Below are positions 24,199 through 33,119 of a DNA stretch of 64,000 nt, one piece after another. The translations under genes were made by a program, and so were the position numbers. Source of the stretch: Roseivirga sp. (GTDB taxonomy: Bacteria; Bacteroidota; Bacteroidia; Cytophagales; Cyclobacteriaceae); contig JAGYIY010000001.1 of NCBI GenBank assembly GCA_018402485.1, positions 186,001 through 250,000 on the forward strand, in the 5' to 3' direction. Position 1 is the stretch's first letter; each line of letters begins with the position of its first letter. Below the pieces are notes generated by a model. It did no database searches. It saw nothing but the letters and a program-made list of their open reading frames with translations, and was not told the DNA's origin.

Positions 24199-26297
24199 TA
24201 GCCTAATTGTAATTTAATGGTGGTCTCTGAATTGATGCGAGCACCCGGGGTCACCGACTGCTTAACTACTCGTCCTTTTCCAGATATAGATACTTTTACT
24301 CCTGCATTTTCTAAGATAAAAATGGCATCGCGTAATGTCATTCCCTGCACATTAGGCACCAGTCCATTATCTTGATGATTTGTCTTCCAAATGATGGCAT
24401 TATTTTCTACATCGCTGCGAACCCATTCTTCGGTTTGGTCAGAATAGTGGTTTGAAATACCCAAGAGATTGCATAATTCGTTTAGTTCATTCAATTTACC
24501 AGCTCTAATGACTGGAAAAGTACCTTCGTGAGCTCTTAAATCGGGCGAAAAGGCATCATGAATACTTAAGTTTTTGGAATAGATCATGTCAGCTATTTCT
24601 TTGAAAACGGGGGCAGAAACATCTCCACCATAACGGTTCCAACCTTCCGGGTCATCGATCACCACAATACAAGAATAAATGGGGTCATCGGCAGGAAAGT
24701 AACCGGCAAAAGAAGCGTAATAGCGCTGACTACGATATTTTCCATCAATTAACTTCTGAGCCGTTCCGGTTTTACCAGCAATGCGGTAATACTCATTCTT
24801 AATGTTTTGGGCTGTTCCTCTTTGTACCACGCCATCGAGCATGTCTTTCAACTTTTCAACGGTTTCAGTAGAGGCTATTTTTTTATTTAAAACTTTGGAT
24901 TCAAATTTTTCGATGGTCTTATCTGCTCGCTTGATACTTTTTACAATGATGGGCTGAATCATTTTACCGTCATTGGCTATTGCATTGTAAAGTGCCAAAG
25001 TATGCATGGGTGTCAAACTAGTTTCATAGCCGACAGACATCCAAGGCAAACTTGTACCCGACCAAGTAGGATGACTGGGATCTTTAATAAAAGGCACACT
25101 TTCGCCAAGTAGCTGAAAGTCGAGCGGTTTACCATATCCGGTACTTTTGATAATATCGATGAATTTTTGCGGGTCTTCACCAAAATGTTCAGTGACCAAC
25201 TTGGCAATCCCTACATTAGAAGACTTCTCAAAAACTTCTTGAACTGTTATTTTACCATAACCTCCTTTTTTTACATCGGTCAGCGTAAACTTACCATCGT
25301 AAAAATCGATAGTACCTTCACCTGTATCGACCGTATCTGCCAATTTCACTTTACCTGCCTCTAAAAGCGCCAGCATAGATGCCAGTTTAAAAGTAGAACC
25401 CGGATCGTTGCTACTACCGAGAGCGTGATTATAATTTTCAGCATATGTACCTCTTTCTGTACGAGTCAGGTTGGATATTGCTCTGATCTCACCTGTTTTG
25501 ACCTCCATCAAAACCACACTTCCGTAGTTGGCCTTATAGCGAGAAACTGCCTTTAATAAAGCATTTTGAGCCACATCTTGTAAATTTACATCGATGGTGG
25601 TTTGTACATCGTAACCATCTTGAGGGCGGATATCAGAATACGTGTTAACAGGCTTCCAGTTGTTTCCAGCCATGCGTTGAAATAAGCCTTCACCAGCTTT
25701 GCCCGCCAAATACTCATTGAAACTTCGTTCGATACCTACACCCACGTTATCGTTAAAATACCCAATGGTACGCTGGGCAAGACTACGAAAAGGGCGATGG
25801 CGTTCATCTCTTCTTTCAAAAATAACTCCACCTCTCATTTGACCTAATCGAAAGATAGGCCAATCACTCATTTCCTCCTTGACCTGGTAATTTATGAGCT
25901 CTCTGTTGAGTATAAGATACCGGCTACGCGCTTGTCGAGCTTCCGAGATCTTCTTCTTATAATAATCTGAAGAATGATCCCGGAAATGTATCGACAACAG
26001 GTGTGAAAGGGAGTCTATTTTAGACGTAAAAATATCGTTATTCACCAAGGAAGGGTCGAAAGCAAGTTGGTAAAAAGGTAAGGAGGTTGCCAGTAATTCG
26101 GCATTGTCAGCATAAATATTACCCCTTGTAGCTTCAATGGTTTTGTATTCAAAGCTCATTTCCTCTGCACGTTGTCTCCAGTGGTCTCCATCAACCAGCT
26201 GAATGTCTACCAATCGATAAATGACCACCATTACAAATAAGGTCACGATCAGGAAGGCAATGCGTACGCGAAGTAATATGGCACCTTTAATATTCAT
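24198..26297 (-). CDS. ftsI: penicillin-binding protein, division transpeptidase FtsI/PBP3 type
   Basis: Class B PBP that cross-links septal peptidoglycan. An N-terminal anchor (about residues 11-30) is followed by the PBP dimerisation domain and the transpeptidase domain with STFK (Ser at about 301), SSN and AGKTGTAQK near 515. It ends in one PASTA domain (GLVPNVQGMTLRDAIFILEN to the end), a feature seen in this phylum and in Spo VD-like PBPs. The frame is open to a TTG at 26306; the ATG at 26297 (MNIKGAILLRVR) is preferred and gives 699 residues. The start overlaps the ftsL end by 11 bases. Confidence 0.95.
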   Translation of the reverse strand: MNIKGAILLRVRIAFLIVTLFVMVVIYRLVDIQLVDGDHWRQRAEEMSFEYKTIEATRGNIYADNAELLATSLPFYQLAFDPSLVNNDIFTSKIDSLSHLLSIHFRDHSSDYYKKKISEARQARSRYLILNRELINYQVKEEMSDWPIFRLGQMRGGVIFERRDERHRPFRSLAQRTIGYFNDNVGVGIERSFNEYLAGKAGEGLFQRMAGNNWKPVNTYSDIRPQDGYDVQTTIDVNLQDVAQNALLKAVSRYKANYGSVVLMEVKTGEIRAISNLTRTERGTYAENYNHALGSSNDPGSTFKLASMLALLEAGKVKLADTVDTGEGTIDFYDGKFTLTDVKKGGYGKITVQEVFEKSSNVGIAKLVTEHFGEDPQKFIDIIKSTGYGKPLDFQLLGESVPFIKDPSHPTWSGTSLPWMSVGYETSLTPMHTLALYNAIANDGKMIQPIIVKSIKRADKTIEKFESKVLNKKIASTETVEKLKDMLDGVVQRGTAQNIKNEYYRIAGKTGTAQKLIDGKYRSQRYYASFAGYFPADDPIYSCIVVIDDPEGWNRYGGDVSAPVFKEIADMIYSKNLSIHDAFSPDLRAHEGTFPVIRAGKLNELNELCNLLGISNHYSDQTEEWVRSDVENNAIIWKTNHQDNGLVPNVQGMTLRDAIFILENAGVKVSISGKGRVVKQSVTPGARINSETTIKLQLG

Positions 26298-26664
26298 TGT
26301 CCTCAACTATAATTTTAATGGGTGGAGTAATGCTTTCTTTCAAACCAAATTCTTCAACTTTCTTGGCCACTTCAGATTGTTTACTGCTAAACATGTAGTC
26401 AGCCTCTAGGGTGGTTACATCTGCACGAAGGTCTTTAACCTTGTTTTCCATTTCTTCAATGGTGCGGTTGGTACGTTCTGCATAGTGGCTATTCCATACA
26501 TAGAAGACAGCAATAGCAACAGCAAAAGCCACTTTTGGAAGATGCCTTAAGGGCAATCCACCTCCCCAGTGGTCATTTAGATCGAAGCCGGACGAAAGGA
26601 AACCAAAAAATCCTTTTCCGGATTGTTTTTCATTTTTGTGTGCCCTAAACTTATTCTCAGCCAT
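26287..26664 (-). CDS. ftsL: FtsL-like division protein
   Basis: 125 residues. It has a basic, Gly-rich cytoplasmic N terminus, one transmembrane segment (about 46-60, AFAVAIAVFYVW), then a periplasmic coiled coil (RTIEEMENKVKDLRADVTTLEADY). Sequence identity to other FtsL is low by nature. The call rests on size, topology and its position between rsmH and ftsI. It overlaps rsmH by 8 bases and ftsI by 11. It probably forms the FtsQLB-like complex with FtsQ. Confidence 0.8.
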   Translation of the reverse strand: MAENKFRAHKNEKQSGKGFFGFLSSGFDLNDHWGGGLPLRHLPKVAFAVAIAVFYVWNSHYAERTNRTIEEMENKVKDLRADVTTLEADYMFSSKQSEVAKKVEEFGLKESITPPIKIIVEDNEY

Positions 26665-27574
26665 TTTCCTGTTTTTCTGCCACCCTTAGTTTTGCACTTC
26701 TAGAGCGGCTATTTTTTGTTAATTCTTGTTGATTTGCTTCAACGGGTTTTCTATTTATTGCCTTAAAGGGCTTTATTTCGTTACCGAAAAAATCTTTTTC
26801 CACAGGACCAAAAAATTTACCCTTCTGAATAAAGTGTTTGACCAATCGATCCTCCAGCGAGTGGTAACTCATTACTACCAATCTGCCACGCGGTTGAATT
26901 ACATCAGCTGTCTGCCCTAAAAACTCTTCCAGCGCTACCATCTCTTCATTGACCTCTATGCGTAAGGCTTGAAAAACCTGTGCGTAATATTTAAATTCTC
27001 TACCTCTGGGGGCATATCCTTTTAAAACATCGAGGAGCTGAAAGGTCATTTGCAAAGGTTGATTTTGTCGGGCTGACACAATGGCTGCAGCCAAAGTTCT
27101 TGCATTTCGTATTTCGCCATACATGCCCAACATTTTATGCAGCTGCTGCTCACTGTATGTTTGAACAACATCGAAAGCCGAATGCTTAATCTGCTGATCC
27201 ATCCGCATGTCTAGCGGAGCGTCAAAACGAGTTGAAAAACCACGTGTCCCTTCATCAATCTGATGAGAAGAAACCCCAAGGTCTGCCAAAACCCCATCAA
27301 CCTTTTTGATACCATGAAGCCTCAAATACTTCTTGAGGTACCTGAAGTTTGCCTGAATAAATGTGAAAGAACGATTTTTAATCTCTTTGGTATTGTTCAA
27401 TGCATCTACATCCTGATCGAATGCCAAAAGCCTGCCTTTTGATGAAAGCTGATCTAAAATCGCTTTGGAGTGCCCCCCTCCACCAAAAGTAACATCCACA
27501 TAAGTGCCATCCGGCTTAATTTGAAGACCTTCTAGACATTCATTAAGCATTACTGGCACATGATAAGCACTCAT
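26657..27574 (-). CDS. rsmH: 16S rRNA (cytosine(1402)-N(4))-methyltransferase RsmH
   Basis: SAM-dependent methyltransferase acting on C1402 of 16S rRNA, formerly MraW. 305 residues. YHVPVMLNECLEGL at the start, SAM loop VDVTFGGGGHSKAIL, DGVLADLGVSSHQID, RGFSTRFDAPLDMRMD, and VMSYHSLEDRLVKHF in the C-terminal part. One base separates it from mraZ. Confidence 0.96.
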   Translation of the reverse strand: MSAYHVPVMLNECLEGLQIKPDGTYVDVTFGGGGHSKAILDQLSSKGRLLAFDQDVDALNNTKEIKNRSFTFIQANFRYLKKYLRLHGIKKVDGVLADLGVSSHQIDEGTRGFSTRFDAPLDMRMDQQIKHSAFDVVQTYSEQQLHKMLGMYGEIRNARTLAAAIVSARQNQPLQMTFQLLDVLKGYAPRGREFKYYAQVFQALRIEVNEEMVALEEFLGQTADVIQPRGRLVVMSYHSLEDRLVKHFIQKGKFFGPVEKDFFGNEIKPFKAINRKPVEANQQELTKNSRSRSAKLRVAEKQENG

Positions 27575-27575
27575 C

Positions 27576-28022
27576 CTACTCTTCGGTCAGGTATTTTTCA
27601 GCCATCTTGGAATACTCAGCCGCATCGCTAATTAAGTGCTCCTCGTAAAGCTCAGGATTCCAAATCTCTATTCGGTTTCCCAAACCAACCAGCACTACAT
27701 CTCTTTCAAGGGAGGCATAGGCCATCATTCTATTAGGAATATTGATTCTCCCCGATCCGTCCATCTCTAAATCTATATTTCCCCGAAAGAAACTCCGCTG
27801 AAAACGCCTTAGATCTTCATTAAACTCATTCAAAGAACGGACCTTATTGATAATCTTCTTATACTCAAACATGGGATAAAGTACCAAACAAGGTTCAAAA
27901 CCCCGTCTTACAACGAGCTCTTGAATATCCACTTGTGGCAGGGCAGATTTTACCTTAGCGGGTAGAGCGAGCCTACCTTTGGCATCTAACTTACAATCAT
28001 ATTCTCCGGTAAAAAAAGTCAT
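27576..28022 (-). CDS. mraZ: transcriptional regulator MraZ
   Basis: First gene of the dcw operon and its likely repressor. 148 residues made of two AbrB-like SpoVT halves: FFTGEYDCKLDAKGRLALPAKV and LEMDGSGRINIPNRMMAYA, each with the DxxGR motif. A GTG at 28025 precedes, but the ATG at 28022 (MTFFTGEYD) fits the family. TGGGA repeats with a 10-base period lie just upstream, as expected for autoregulation. Confidence 0.95.
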   Translation of the reverse strand: MTFFTGEYDCKLDAKGRLALPAKVKSALPQVDIQELVVRRGFEPCLVLYPMFEYKKIINKVRSLNEFNEDLRRFQRSFFRGNIDLEMDGSGRINIPNRMMAYASLERDVVLVGLGNRIEIWNPELYEEHLISDAAEYSKMAEKYLTEE

Positions 28023-28040
28023 CACACACCTTAACTAATA

Positions 28041-28048
28041 CAAATATA
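28041..28048 (-). promoter_or_regulatory. -7 box of the dcw operon promoter
   Basis: TATATTTG on the minus strand, an exact TAnnTTTG, placing the transcript start about 10-15 bases before the mraZ ATG. Its -33 region falls within the MraZ boxes. Confidence 0.7.
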
Positions 28049-28056
28049 GAAATACT

Positions 28057-28091
28057 TCCCACACACTCCCACTTTTTTCTACTTTTTCCCA
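28057..28091 (-). promoter_or_regulatory. mraZ: MraZ-binding repeats (TGGGA boxes)
   Basis: On the minus strand TGGGA occurs at 28057-28061, 28067-28071 and 28087-28091. The missing 10-base register, 28077-28081, holds a degenerate TAGAA. MraZ octamers bind TGGGA/TGGGN direct repeats with 10-base spacing, so these are probably its operator. They cover the -33 zone of the promoter, which predicts repression. The rest of the gap up to 28348 shows no gene. Confidence 0.75.
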
Positions 28092-28348
28092 CTTTTTTCT
28101 GAAGCTACTCTTTTTCACCTTTTCAAGCAAGTTTAGCCCAGCAAATAATCTCATCTCTTGTGATTAGACCAAAATACCATACACTAACAATCTGTATTTT
28201 AGCGATAAAAAGAGGGCTTTAATCTGTTTTATTGGAAAATGGAAGTAGGGTGGCAAGTAGTGGGAGATATTTTAAAAGATGCCCCTAAGCTGAACAGTTA
28301 GGTGAGATAACAATGTATTGTCCACCGCAACGTTTATAAGATTATGGT

Positions 28349-28356
28349 TAAATTTG
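28349..28356 (+). promoter_or_regulatory. -7 promoter box of the lipoprotein gene
   Basis: TAAATTTG matches TAnnTTTG and ends 4 bases before the ATG at 28361, so the message may be leaderless or start at the second ATG (28364). No clear -33 box. Confidence 0.4.
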
Positions 28357-28360
28357 TGTC

Positions 28361-28939
28361 ATGATGAAAAGATGTATCTTACTTTACGCGCTCTCTTTTA
28401 TTTTAGGCTTTAACGCGTGCACTACGGGTGATGTAAACAGCGAACCGATAAGTCAATTATTGGTTTTAGTGGTGGATTACGACAGCCCCGTTTTTGAAGG
28501 GGGGAGTGTTACCAATTTGCGCCAGCTTCCGAGCCCTGCACCAAGCAAATTACCCTTTGAATTTGATGAAGAATTACCGGAAGACGGATTAGATGGCGGG
28601 GTTTCGTTGTTTTATGCCAATACCGATGCAAAAGTTTTTGATGGCATTATGCCTTATGATGCATCAGCTGAGGGCAATATACTTATTCCTGCCTTAGGTG
28701 ATCCAAGTGATTTTTTTGAGCTCGAAACAGAAATTCCTTTACCCAATCCTTTGAACATGGAAGACCTTGAAGGAGACTATTCAGGTAGAGATTTTAGTGA
28801 CCTATGGCCGAGTATCAACCGATTAGGTGTCGTTCAAAACACGTTGAACAACGATGCTATGATGGGGCGCTATCTGTATCAACCTCAGCGAAGAAATGAA
28901 AATACATGGAAGTGGATTCTTTTCTTTTTTGAATATTAA
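28361..28939 (+). CDS. hypothetical lipoprotein
   Basis: 192 residues with a lipoprotein signal (KRCILLYALSFILGFNACT; lipobox FNAC). The mature protein is acidic and rich in Pro, Asp and Glu (FEFDEELPEDGLDGG, LETEIPLPNPLNMEDLEGD). It ends in an aromatic-rich RRNENTWKWILFFFEY, which may form a final beta strand. No family is recognised. It is a single gene between the dcw operon and a convergent polyprenyl synthase gene. It is probably anchored in the outer membrane or periplasm. Confidence 0.7.
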   Translation: MMKRCILLYALSFILGFNACTTGDVNSEPISQLLVLVVDYDSPVFEGGSVTNLRQLPSPAPSKLPFEFDEELPEDGLDGGVSLFYANTDAKVFDGIMPYDASAEGNILIPALGDPSDFFELETEIPLPNPLNMEDLEGDYSGRDFSDLWPSINRLGVVQNTLNNDAMMGRYLYQPQRRNENTWKWILFFFEY

Positions 28940-29036
28940 AAAATAGCTTTCCCGCAATAAGGTCTTAACGCATTTGGGTTGTTCTTCAATAGATGCAGCG
29001 CATCATTATTATCCATAATAACTAAACTACTAACTC

Positions 29037-29070
29037 AAAAGCGCTTTTTCTGAAGAGAGGAAGTGCTTTT
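29037..29070. terminator. hairpin between convergent genes
   Basis: AAAGCGCTTTTTC pairs with GAGGAAGTGCTTTT (some G-T pairs) over a short loop, followed on the plus strand by ATTTTTT. It lies after the lipoprotein gene and touches the stop codon of the facing polyprenyl synthase gene; it may serve both. Confidence 0.5.
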
Positions 29071-30043
29071 ATTTTTTACGTTCAATGGTAAATTGTACGA
29101 GTTCTGATAAGGATTTCTTATAAGTAGATTCAGGAAAGTCATCCAATATGTGCAAGGCTTTATCGTAATAACTGTTCATAACTCCTTGGGCATACTCTAT
29201 GCCGCCAGATGCTTTCACATAATTTATCACTTCCATCACGTTTTTAGATGATTGCCTATTCTGCTTGATGATACGCTTGATTCTTCTTTTTTCACTCATT
29301 TTGGCTTGTTGCAAGGCATAAATCAAAGGCAATGTCATTTTCTTCTCTTTGATATCGATGCCCAGTGGTTTACCAATCTCATAAGTGCCATAATCAAATA
29401 GATCGTCCTTAATTTGGAAGGCCATCCCTACATTCAAACCAAATTCTTTCATTTTAGCCACAGTGCCAGCATCTGCTTCGGCAGCTGCAGCCCCTACTGC
29501 ACAACATGAACCAATTAAGGAAGCTGTTTTTTGTCGGATGACGCTGTAATAGATGTCCTCAGTAATGTCAAGGTTGCGTGCTTTTGCCATTTGTAGCAGC
29601 TCCCCTTCACTCATTTCTCGTACAGCCTCAGAGACTATTTTCAGTAAATCAAAATCTTCATGATCTACAGAGAGCAATAAACCCCTAGACAGCAGGTAAT
29701 CGCCTACCAGTACAGCAATCTTATTTTTCCAAAGTGCGTTGATAGAGAAAAAGCCTCTCCTAAAATTAGAATCATCTACCACATCATCGTGTACTAGGGT
29801 GGCTGTATGCAATAATTCTATTAAAGAAGCCCCTCGGTAAGTGCGATCAGAAATATTACCAAGCATACCAGAGGTGAGAAACACAAACATGGGGCGCATT
29901 TGCTTCCCTTTGCGCTTCACAATATAGCTCATGATTTTGTCTAGCAGAAACACCTTACTTTTCATGAATGACCTGAACTTTTGTTCAAATTCATTCATTT
30001 CATTAGTAATGGGAGCTTGAATATCCTTAAGTTGAAGCGCCAT
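29069..30043 (-). CDS. polyprenyl diphosphate synthase
   Basis: Trans-prenyltransferase that lengthens isoprenoid chains, probably for the menaquinone side chain. 324 residues, the normal size. The first Asp-rich motif is DDVVD at residues 86-90, followed by RRG; the second is DDLFD at 213-217. KGKQMRP near residue 45 is the substrate-binding lysine-arginine region. ATG start. The chain length made cannot be read reliably; the family of octaprenyl/solanesyl synthases is most likely. Confidence 0.92.
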   Translation of the reverse strand: MALQLKDIQAPITNEMNEFEQKFRSFMKSKVFLLDKIMSYIVKRKGKQMRPMFVFLTSGMLGNISDRTYRGASLIELLHTATLVHDDVVDDSNFRRGFFSINALWKNKIAVLVGDYLLSRGLLLSVDHEDFDLLKIVSEAVREMSEGELLQMAKARNLDITEDIYYSVIRQKTASLIGSCCAVGAAAAEADAGTVAKMKEFGLNVGMAFQIKDDLFDYGTYEIGKPLGIDIKEKKMTLPLIYALQQAKMSEKRRIKRIIKQNRQSSKNVMEVINYVKASGGIEYAQGVMNSYYDKALHILDDFPESTYKKSLSELVQFTIERKK

Positions 30044-30107
30044 GTGATTTGATTAATACAATATTAATAGGTAAAGTAGCAAAGGCAAAGTATTCCAAGT
30101 AAATCCG

Positions 30108-30971
30108 ATGATTCTTATGAAGAAAGTTTTGAGAAATGAAATCTTGTTGAAGGGTAAAAACAGGCAAAAACCGATTACTGCTGATCTTACATTTCAGCCC
30201 GATGGGAAACAAAAACCCTTGGTTATTTTTCTTCACGGCTTCAAAGGGTATAAAGATTGGGGTCCTTGGCATGTACTTGCTCAACAATACGCTGAAGAAG
30301 GCTTTTGTTTCTGTAAATTTAACTTTTCTCATAATGGGGTTGTACCTGAAAACCTGACTGACATAACGGATGCTGAAGCTTTTGGGTACAACAATTTTTC
30401 TAAAGAAATGGACGACACTGATCGGGTGCTTCATTTCTTCACTCAAAAAGAAAATTTAAAGAGATTTGAAATTGATAAATCTCAAATTTTTATGATTGGG
30501 CACAGCCGCGGCGGCGGATTAGGAATCATTAAAGCCTATGAAGATAATCGCATTAAAAAACTTGCAACCTGGGCGGCAGTGCATGATTTTTCAGGACGCT
30601 TTTCTAATGAAGAGCTAGCCTATTGGAAAAAAAATAAAGTGATATATGCTAAAAACGCTAGAACAGGAGCAGAATATCCTCTGTACTACCAGTTTGTGGA
30701 AGATTTTTTGGCAAGTAAGGATCGTTTTTCCATTCGAAAGGCCATTGAAAACACATCAAAACCCATTTTGATTGTTCATGGCACCAAAGATGAAACGGTT
30801 CATGTAAATGCCGCTTTTTCCCTCAACAAATGGCAACCTGAATCCACTCTTTTCATTTTGCCCGAAGCTAATCATGTTTTTGGAGCCAAGCATCCTCATG
30901 AAGGTAATCATTTACCACAGATGCTGGATCGTGTCAACGCACGCACCATCAATTTTTTCAAAGAAGCCTAG
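30108..30971 (+). CDS. alpha/beta hydrolase
   Basis: 287 residues of the alpha/beta hydrolase fold: oxyanion region IFLHGFKGYKDWGPW, nucleophile elbow IGHSRGGGLG, acid region VHGTKDETVHV, and a C-terminal His in LPEANHVFG. These make a full Ser-Asp-His triad. The substrate is unknown; dienelactone hydrolase-like or peptidase-like esterases are the nearest types. The frame starts at ATG 30108 (MILMKKVLRNE), with a second ATG at 30117. Its end is 2 bases from that of the facing LpxR-like gene. Confidence 0.85.
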   Translation: MILMKKVLRNEILLKGKNRQKPITADLTFQPDGKQKPLVIFLHGFKGYKDWGPWHVLAQQYAEEGFCFCKFNFSHNGVVPENLTDITDAEAFGYNNFSKEMDDTDRVLHFFTQKENLKRFEIDKSQIFMIGHSRGGGLGIIKAYEDNRIKKLATWAAVHDFSGRFSNEELAYWKKNKVIYAKNARTGAEYPLYYQFVEDFLASKDRFSIRKAIENTSKPILIVHGTKDETVHVNAAFSLNKWQPESTLFILPEANHVFGAKHPHEGNHLPQMLDRVNARTINFFKEA

Positions 30972-30973
30972 TC

Positions 30974-31912
30974 TTAAGCTGCCCAACGAAAAAAAAATGC
31001 CAGCCCCACGTAAGCATGGTTTTTTATACCAGGCACCTCCGGACTCAACCAATTAAAGGTGAGTTTGAAGGTATTTTTATTGGTATTTCTCACAAAGCCC
31101 AATCGGAAATGATGTACCCAAGGAACTACTTCTTCAGTATGCATCGCTTCCTTATTCATAGGCCCCTCCAGAGTGATGTTGTAAAGAACAAACTCCAAAC
31201 CATAGCCTATGAAAATAAAATTATTCTTAGCAGTAAGATGAGCATCTTTACCCAAAAAGGAATTGGCGAAACTACTCGTTGAAAGCGACCTCAATTGACC
31301 TAAACGTAAATCAACTCTTTGTAAAGCATTGATAAAACCGGTGCCTAGCTTTGCTTGCGTTGCAAATATGAAATCTGCTGATTCTGAAAATTTAACCTGG
31401 TGCATGTAATCAGCCATAAGGTTAAAGACAAAAGCATTGGGTATCTGATGTTCCCAACCACGTGGTTCTGGTAAGCCAAAGGTTTTATGATAAAACTCTT
31501 GAAAAACTTGGTTACCCGAGGCTTTGCCCGATGTACCAAACTCCAGACCATAGCTCAACCTTCTATCCATTCTTTTAAATTCATTAAAGTTAATTTGTGC
31601 AAGTAGCAAGCCTGCATAGGGTCTGTCAAATTCACTGAAGTTGGAGAACAGCAAAGATTGTGGTGTCCACATCTGTTGCTTCAGTCCTACATCGATGATT
31701 TTTTTTACTACAGTAGACTCCGAATGATACGTATTGTGAACCCAGTGATAATGAATGAAAATACCATTAGAATAGTATCTATCATTTCCTTTCAGCAAAA
31801 AAACATCATTTTCATTTTTAAGAGAAACAGACTGGTTTGGTGGTTTGTTCTGTGCTAATAAATAAGGTGAGCAACAACTTAAACTTAATAAAACGATTAA
31901 TCTGAAACGCAT
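30974..31912 (-). CDS. LpxR-like lipid A deacylase family outer membrane protein
   Basis: 312 residues with a signal peptide (RLIVLLSLSCCSPYLLAQ). It has the LpxR family motifs NENDVFLLKGNDRYYSNGI, which corresponds to the catalytic Asn/Asp and metal site, and FDRPYAGLL. It ends in an aromatic residue pattern of a beta-barrel (VGLAFFFRWAA). LpxR removes the 3'-acyloxyacyl chain of lipid A at the outer membrane. Whether this member acts on lipid A is not shown. It starts 62 bases from the divergent bioF-like gene. Confidence 0.82.
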   Translation of the reverse strand: MRFRLIVLLSLSCCSPYLLAQNKPPNQSVSLKNENDVFLLKGNDRYYSNGIFIHYHWVHNTYHSESTVVKKIIDVGLKQQMWTPQSLLFSNFSEFDRPYAGLLLAQINFNEFKRMDRRLSYGLEFGTSGKASGNQVFQEFYHKTFGLPEPRGWEHQIPNAFVFNLMADYMHQVKFSESADFIFATQAKLGTGFINALQRVDLRLGQLRSLSTSSFANSFLGKDAHLTAKNNFIFIGYGLEFVLYNITLEGPMNKEAMHTEEVVPWVHHFRLGFVRNTNKNTFKLTFNWLSPEVPGIKNHAYVGLAFFFRWAA

Positions 31913-31941
31913 CTTTTATAGGTTGTGGGCAAAAGTGTCGA

Positions 31942-31949
31942 TAATTTTG
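31942..31949 (+). promoter_or_regulatory. -7 promoter box of the bioF-like gene
   Basis: TAATTTTG fits TAnnTTTG and lies 24 bases before the ATG at 31974. A TTG at 31923-31925 is nearby, but with a spacing of 16 rather than 19. Confidence 0.4.
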
Positions 31950-31973
31950 TTTTATCGCCAAGACAATTAATAA

Positions 31974-33071
31974 ATGAATGAACTAAAAAAAGCACTGCAG
32001 AAGCGAATGGAGTCTGGTACATTACGAGAATTAACGCTAATTCCTTCTGGAATGGTTGATTTTTCTTCCAACGATTATTTGGGGCTAGCCAATGACCTTG
32101 CCCTCAAAGACCAAATCATCAAGAAATATCAAAGCATGCATAGCAAAAACGGAGCTACAGGCTCTCGGCTGCTAACAGGTAACAGTGCGCATACCCTTGA
32201 ATGTGAGTCTTTTTTAGCCCATATATTTGGCATGCCAACCAGCTTGCTTTTTGGTTCAGGTTATGCGGCCAATCTGGCCTTTTTCTCTTCCATCCCTCAG
32301 AAAGGAGATACCATCTTGTACGATACACTTTCACATGCCTGCATCAAAGATGGTGCTCGCCTAAGTTTTGCGACTAAAATGGCCTTCCGACATAACGATT
32401 TAAATGATTTAGAATACAAGTTAAAGAACAGTAAAGGAAAAACTTACGTGGCTTGCGAAGCGGTTTACTCGATGGATGGCGACCAAGCACCTTTAAAAGA
32501 AATGGTTGCCCTCTGCAACACATACCATGCGCATTTGGTAGTAGATGAAGCGCACAGCACCGGGATTTGGGGACTAAATGGAGCGGGATGGGTGGCCGAA
32601 CTTGGGCTGACCAAACAAATATTCGCGCTCATCTCAACCTTTGGAAAAGCCATGGGAGTGCATGGCGCAGCCATTAGTGGTAGCCAAGTATTAAAGGACT
32701 ACTTAGTGAATTTTGCACGACCTTTCGTATACACTACTGGAATCTCCGACTTTGAAGTACTTGCCATTCGAGAAGCCTTTTCTTTTCTAAAAAAACATAG
32801 TGAAAGAACTCGAAAACTCTTTAAACTCAACAACTATCTTAACGAACATTATTCTTTTTTAGCAAGTGCATCGCCGATTAAAACCTTTATTGTAGGTGGA
32901 AATAAAGCAACGAAAGAATGGTCGCTATTTTTCAAAAAAAATAACTTTGATATACGACCCATTTTGAGTCCAACAGTTGGCGTTGGTCAAGAAAGGCTTA
33001 GGATATGCCTTCACGCATTTAATTCAAAAAAGGAAATTGACTTTATTTGCAAAGCGTTACAGGAACGCTAG
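31974..33071 (+). CDS. bioF: 8-amino-7-oxononanoate synthase-like PLP enzyme (BioF family)
   Basis: PLP-dependent alpha-oxoamine synthase of 365 residues. FSSNDYLGLAN near the start, GATGSRLLTGNS, the Asp of VVDEAHSTGIWG (residue 191) and the PLP lysine Lys225 in STFGKAMGVHGA are all present. BioF joins pimeloyl thioester with alanine to make the biotin precursor. Related enzymes make 2-amino-3-ketobutyrate or sphinganine. No other biotin gene is adjacent, so BioF is likely but not certain. The small size suits the BioF branch. Confidence 0.85.
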   Translation: MNELKKALQKRMESGTLRELTLIPSGMVDFSSNDYLGLANDLALKDQIIKKYQSMHSKNGATGSRLLTGNSAHTLECESFLAHIFGMPTSLLFGSGYAANLAFFSSIPQKGDTILYDTLSHACIKDGARLSFATKMAFRHNDLNDLEYKLKNSKGKTYVACEAVYSMDGDQAPLKEMVALCNTYHAHLVVDEAHSTGIWGLNGAGWVAELGLTKQIFALISTFGKAMGVHGAAISGSQVLKDYLVNFARPFVYTTGISDFEVLAIREAFSFLKKHSERTRKLFKLNNYLNEHYSFLASASPIKTFIVGGNKATKEWSLFFKKNNFDIRPILSPTVGVGQERLRICLHAFNSKKEIDFICKALQER

Positions 33072-33119
33072 GCACCTGCCGTTCCATATTTTAATCTTAT
33101 ATTTAGACAAAGGGAATTG

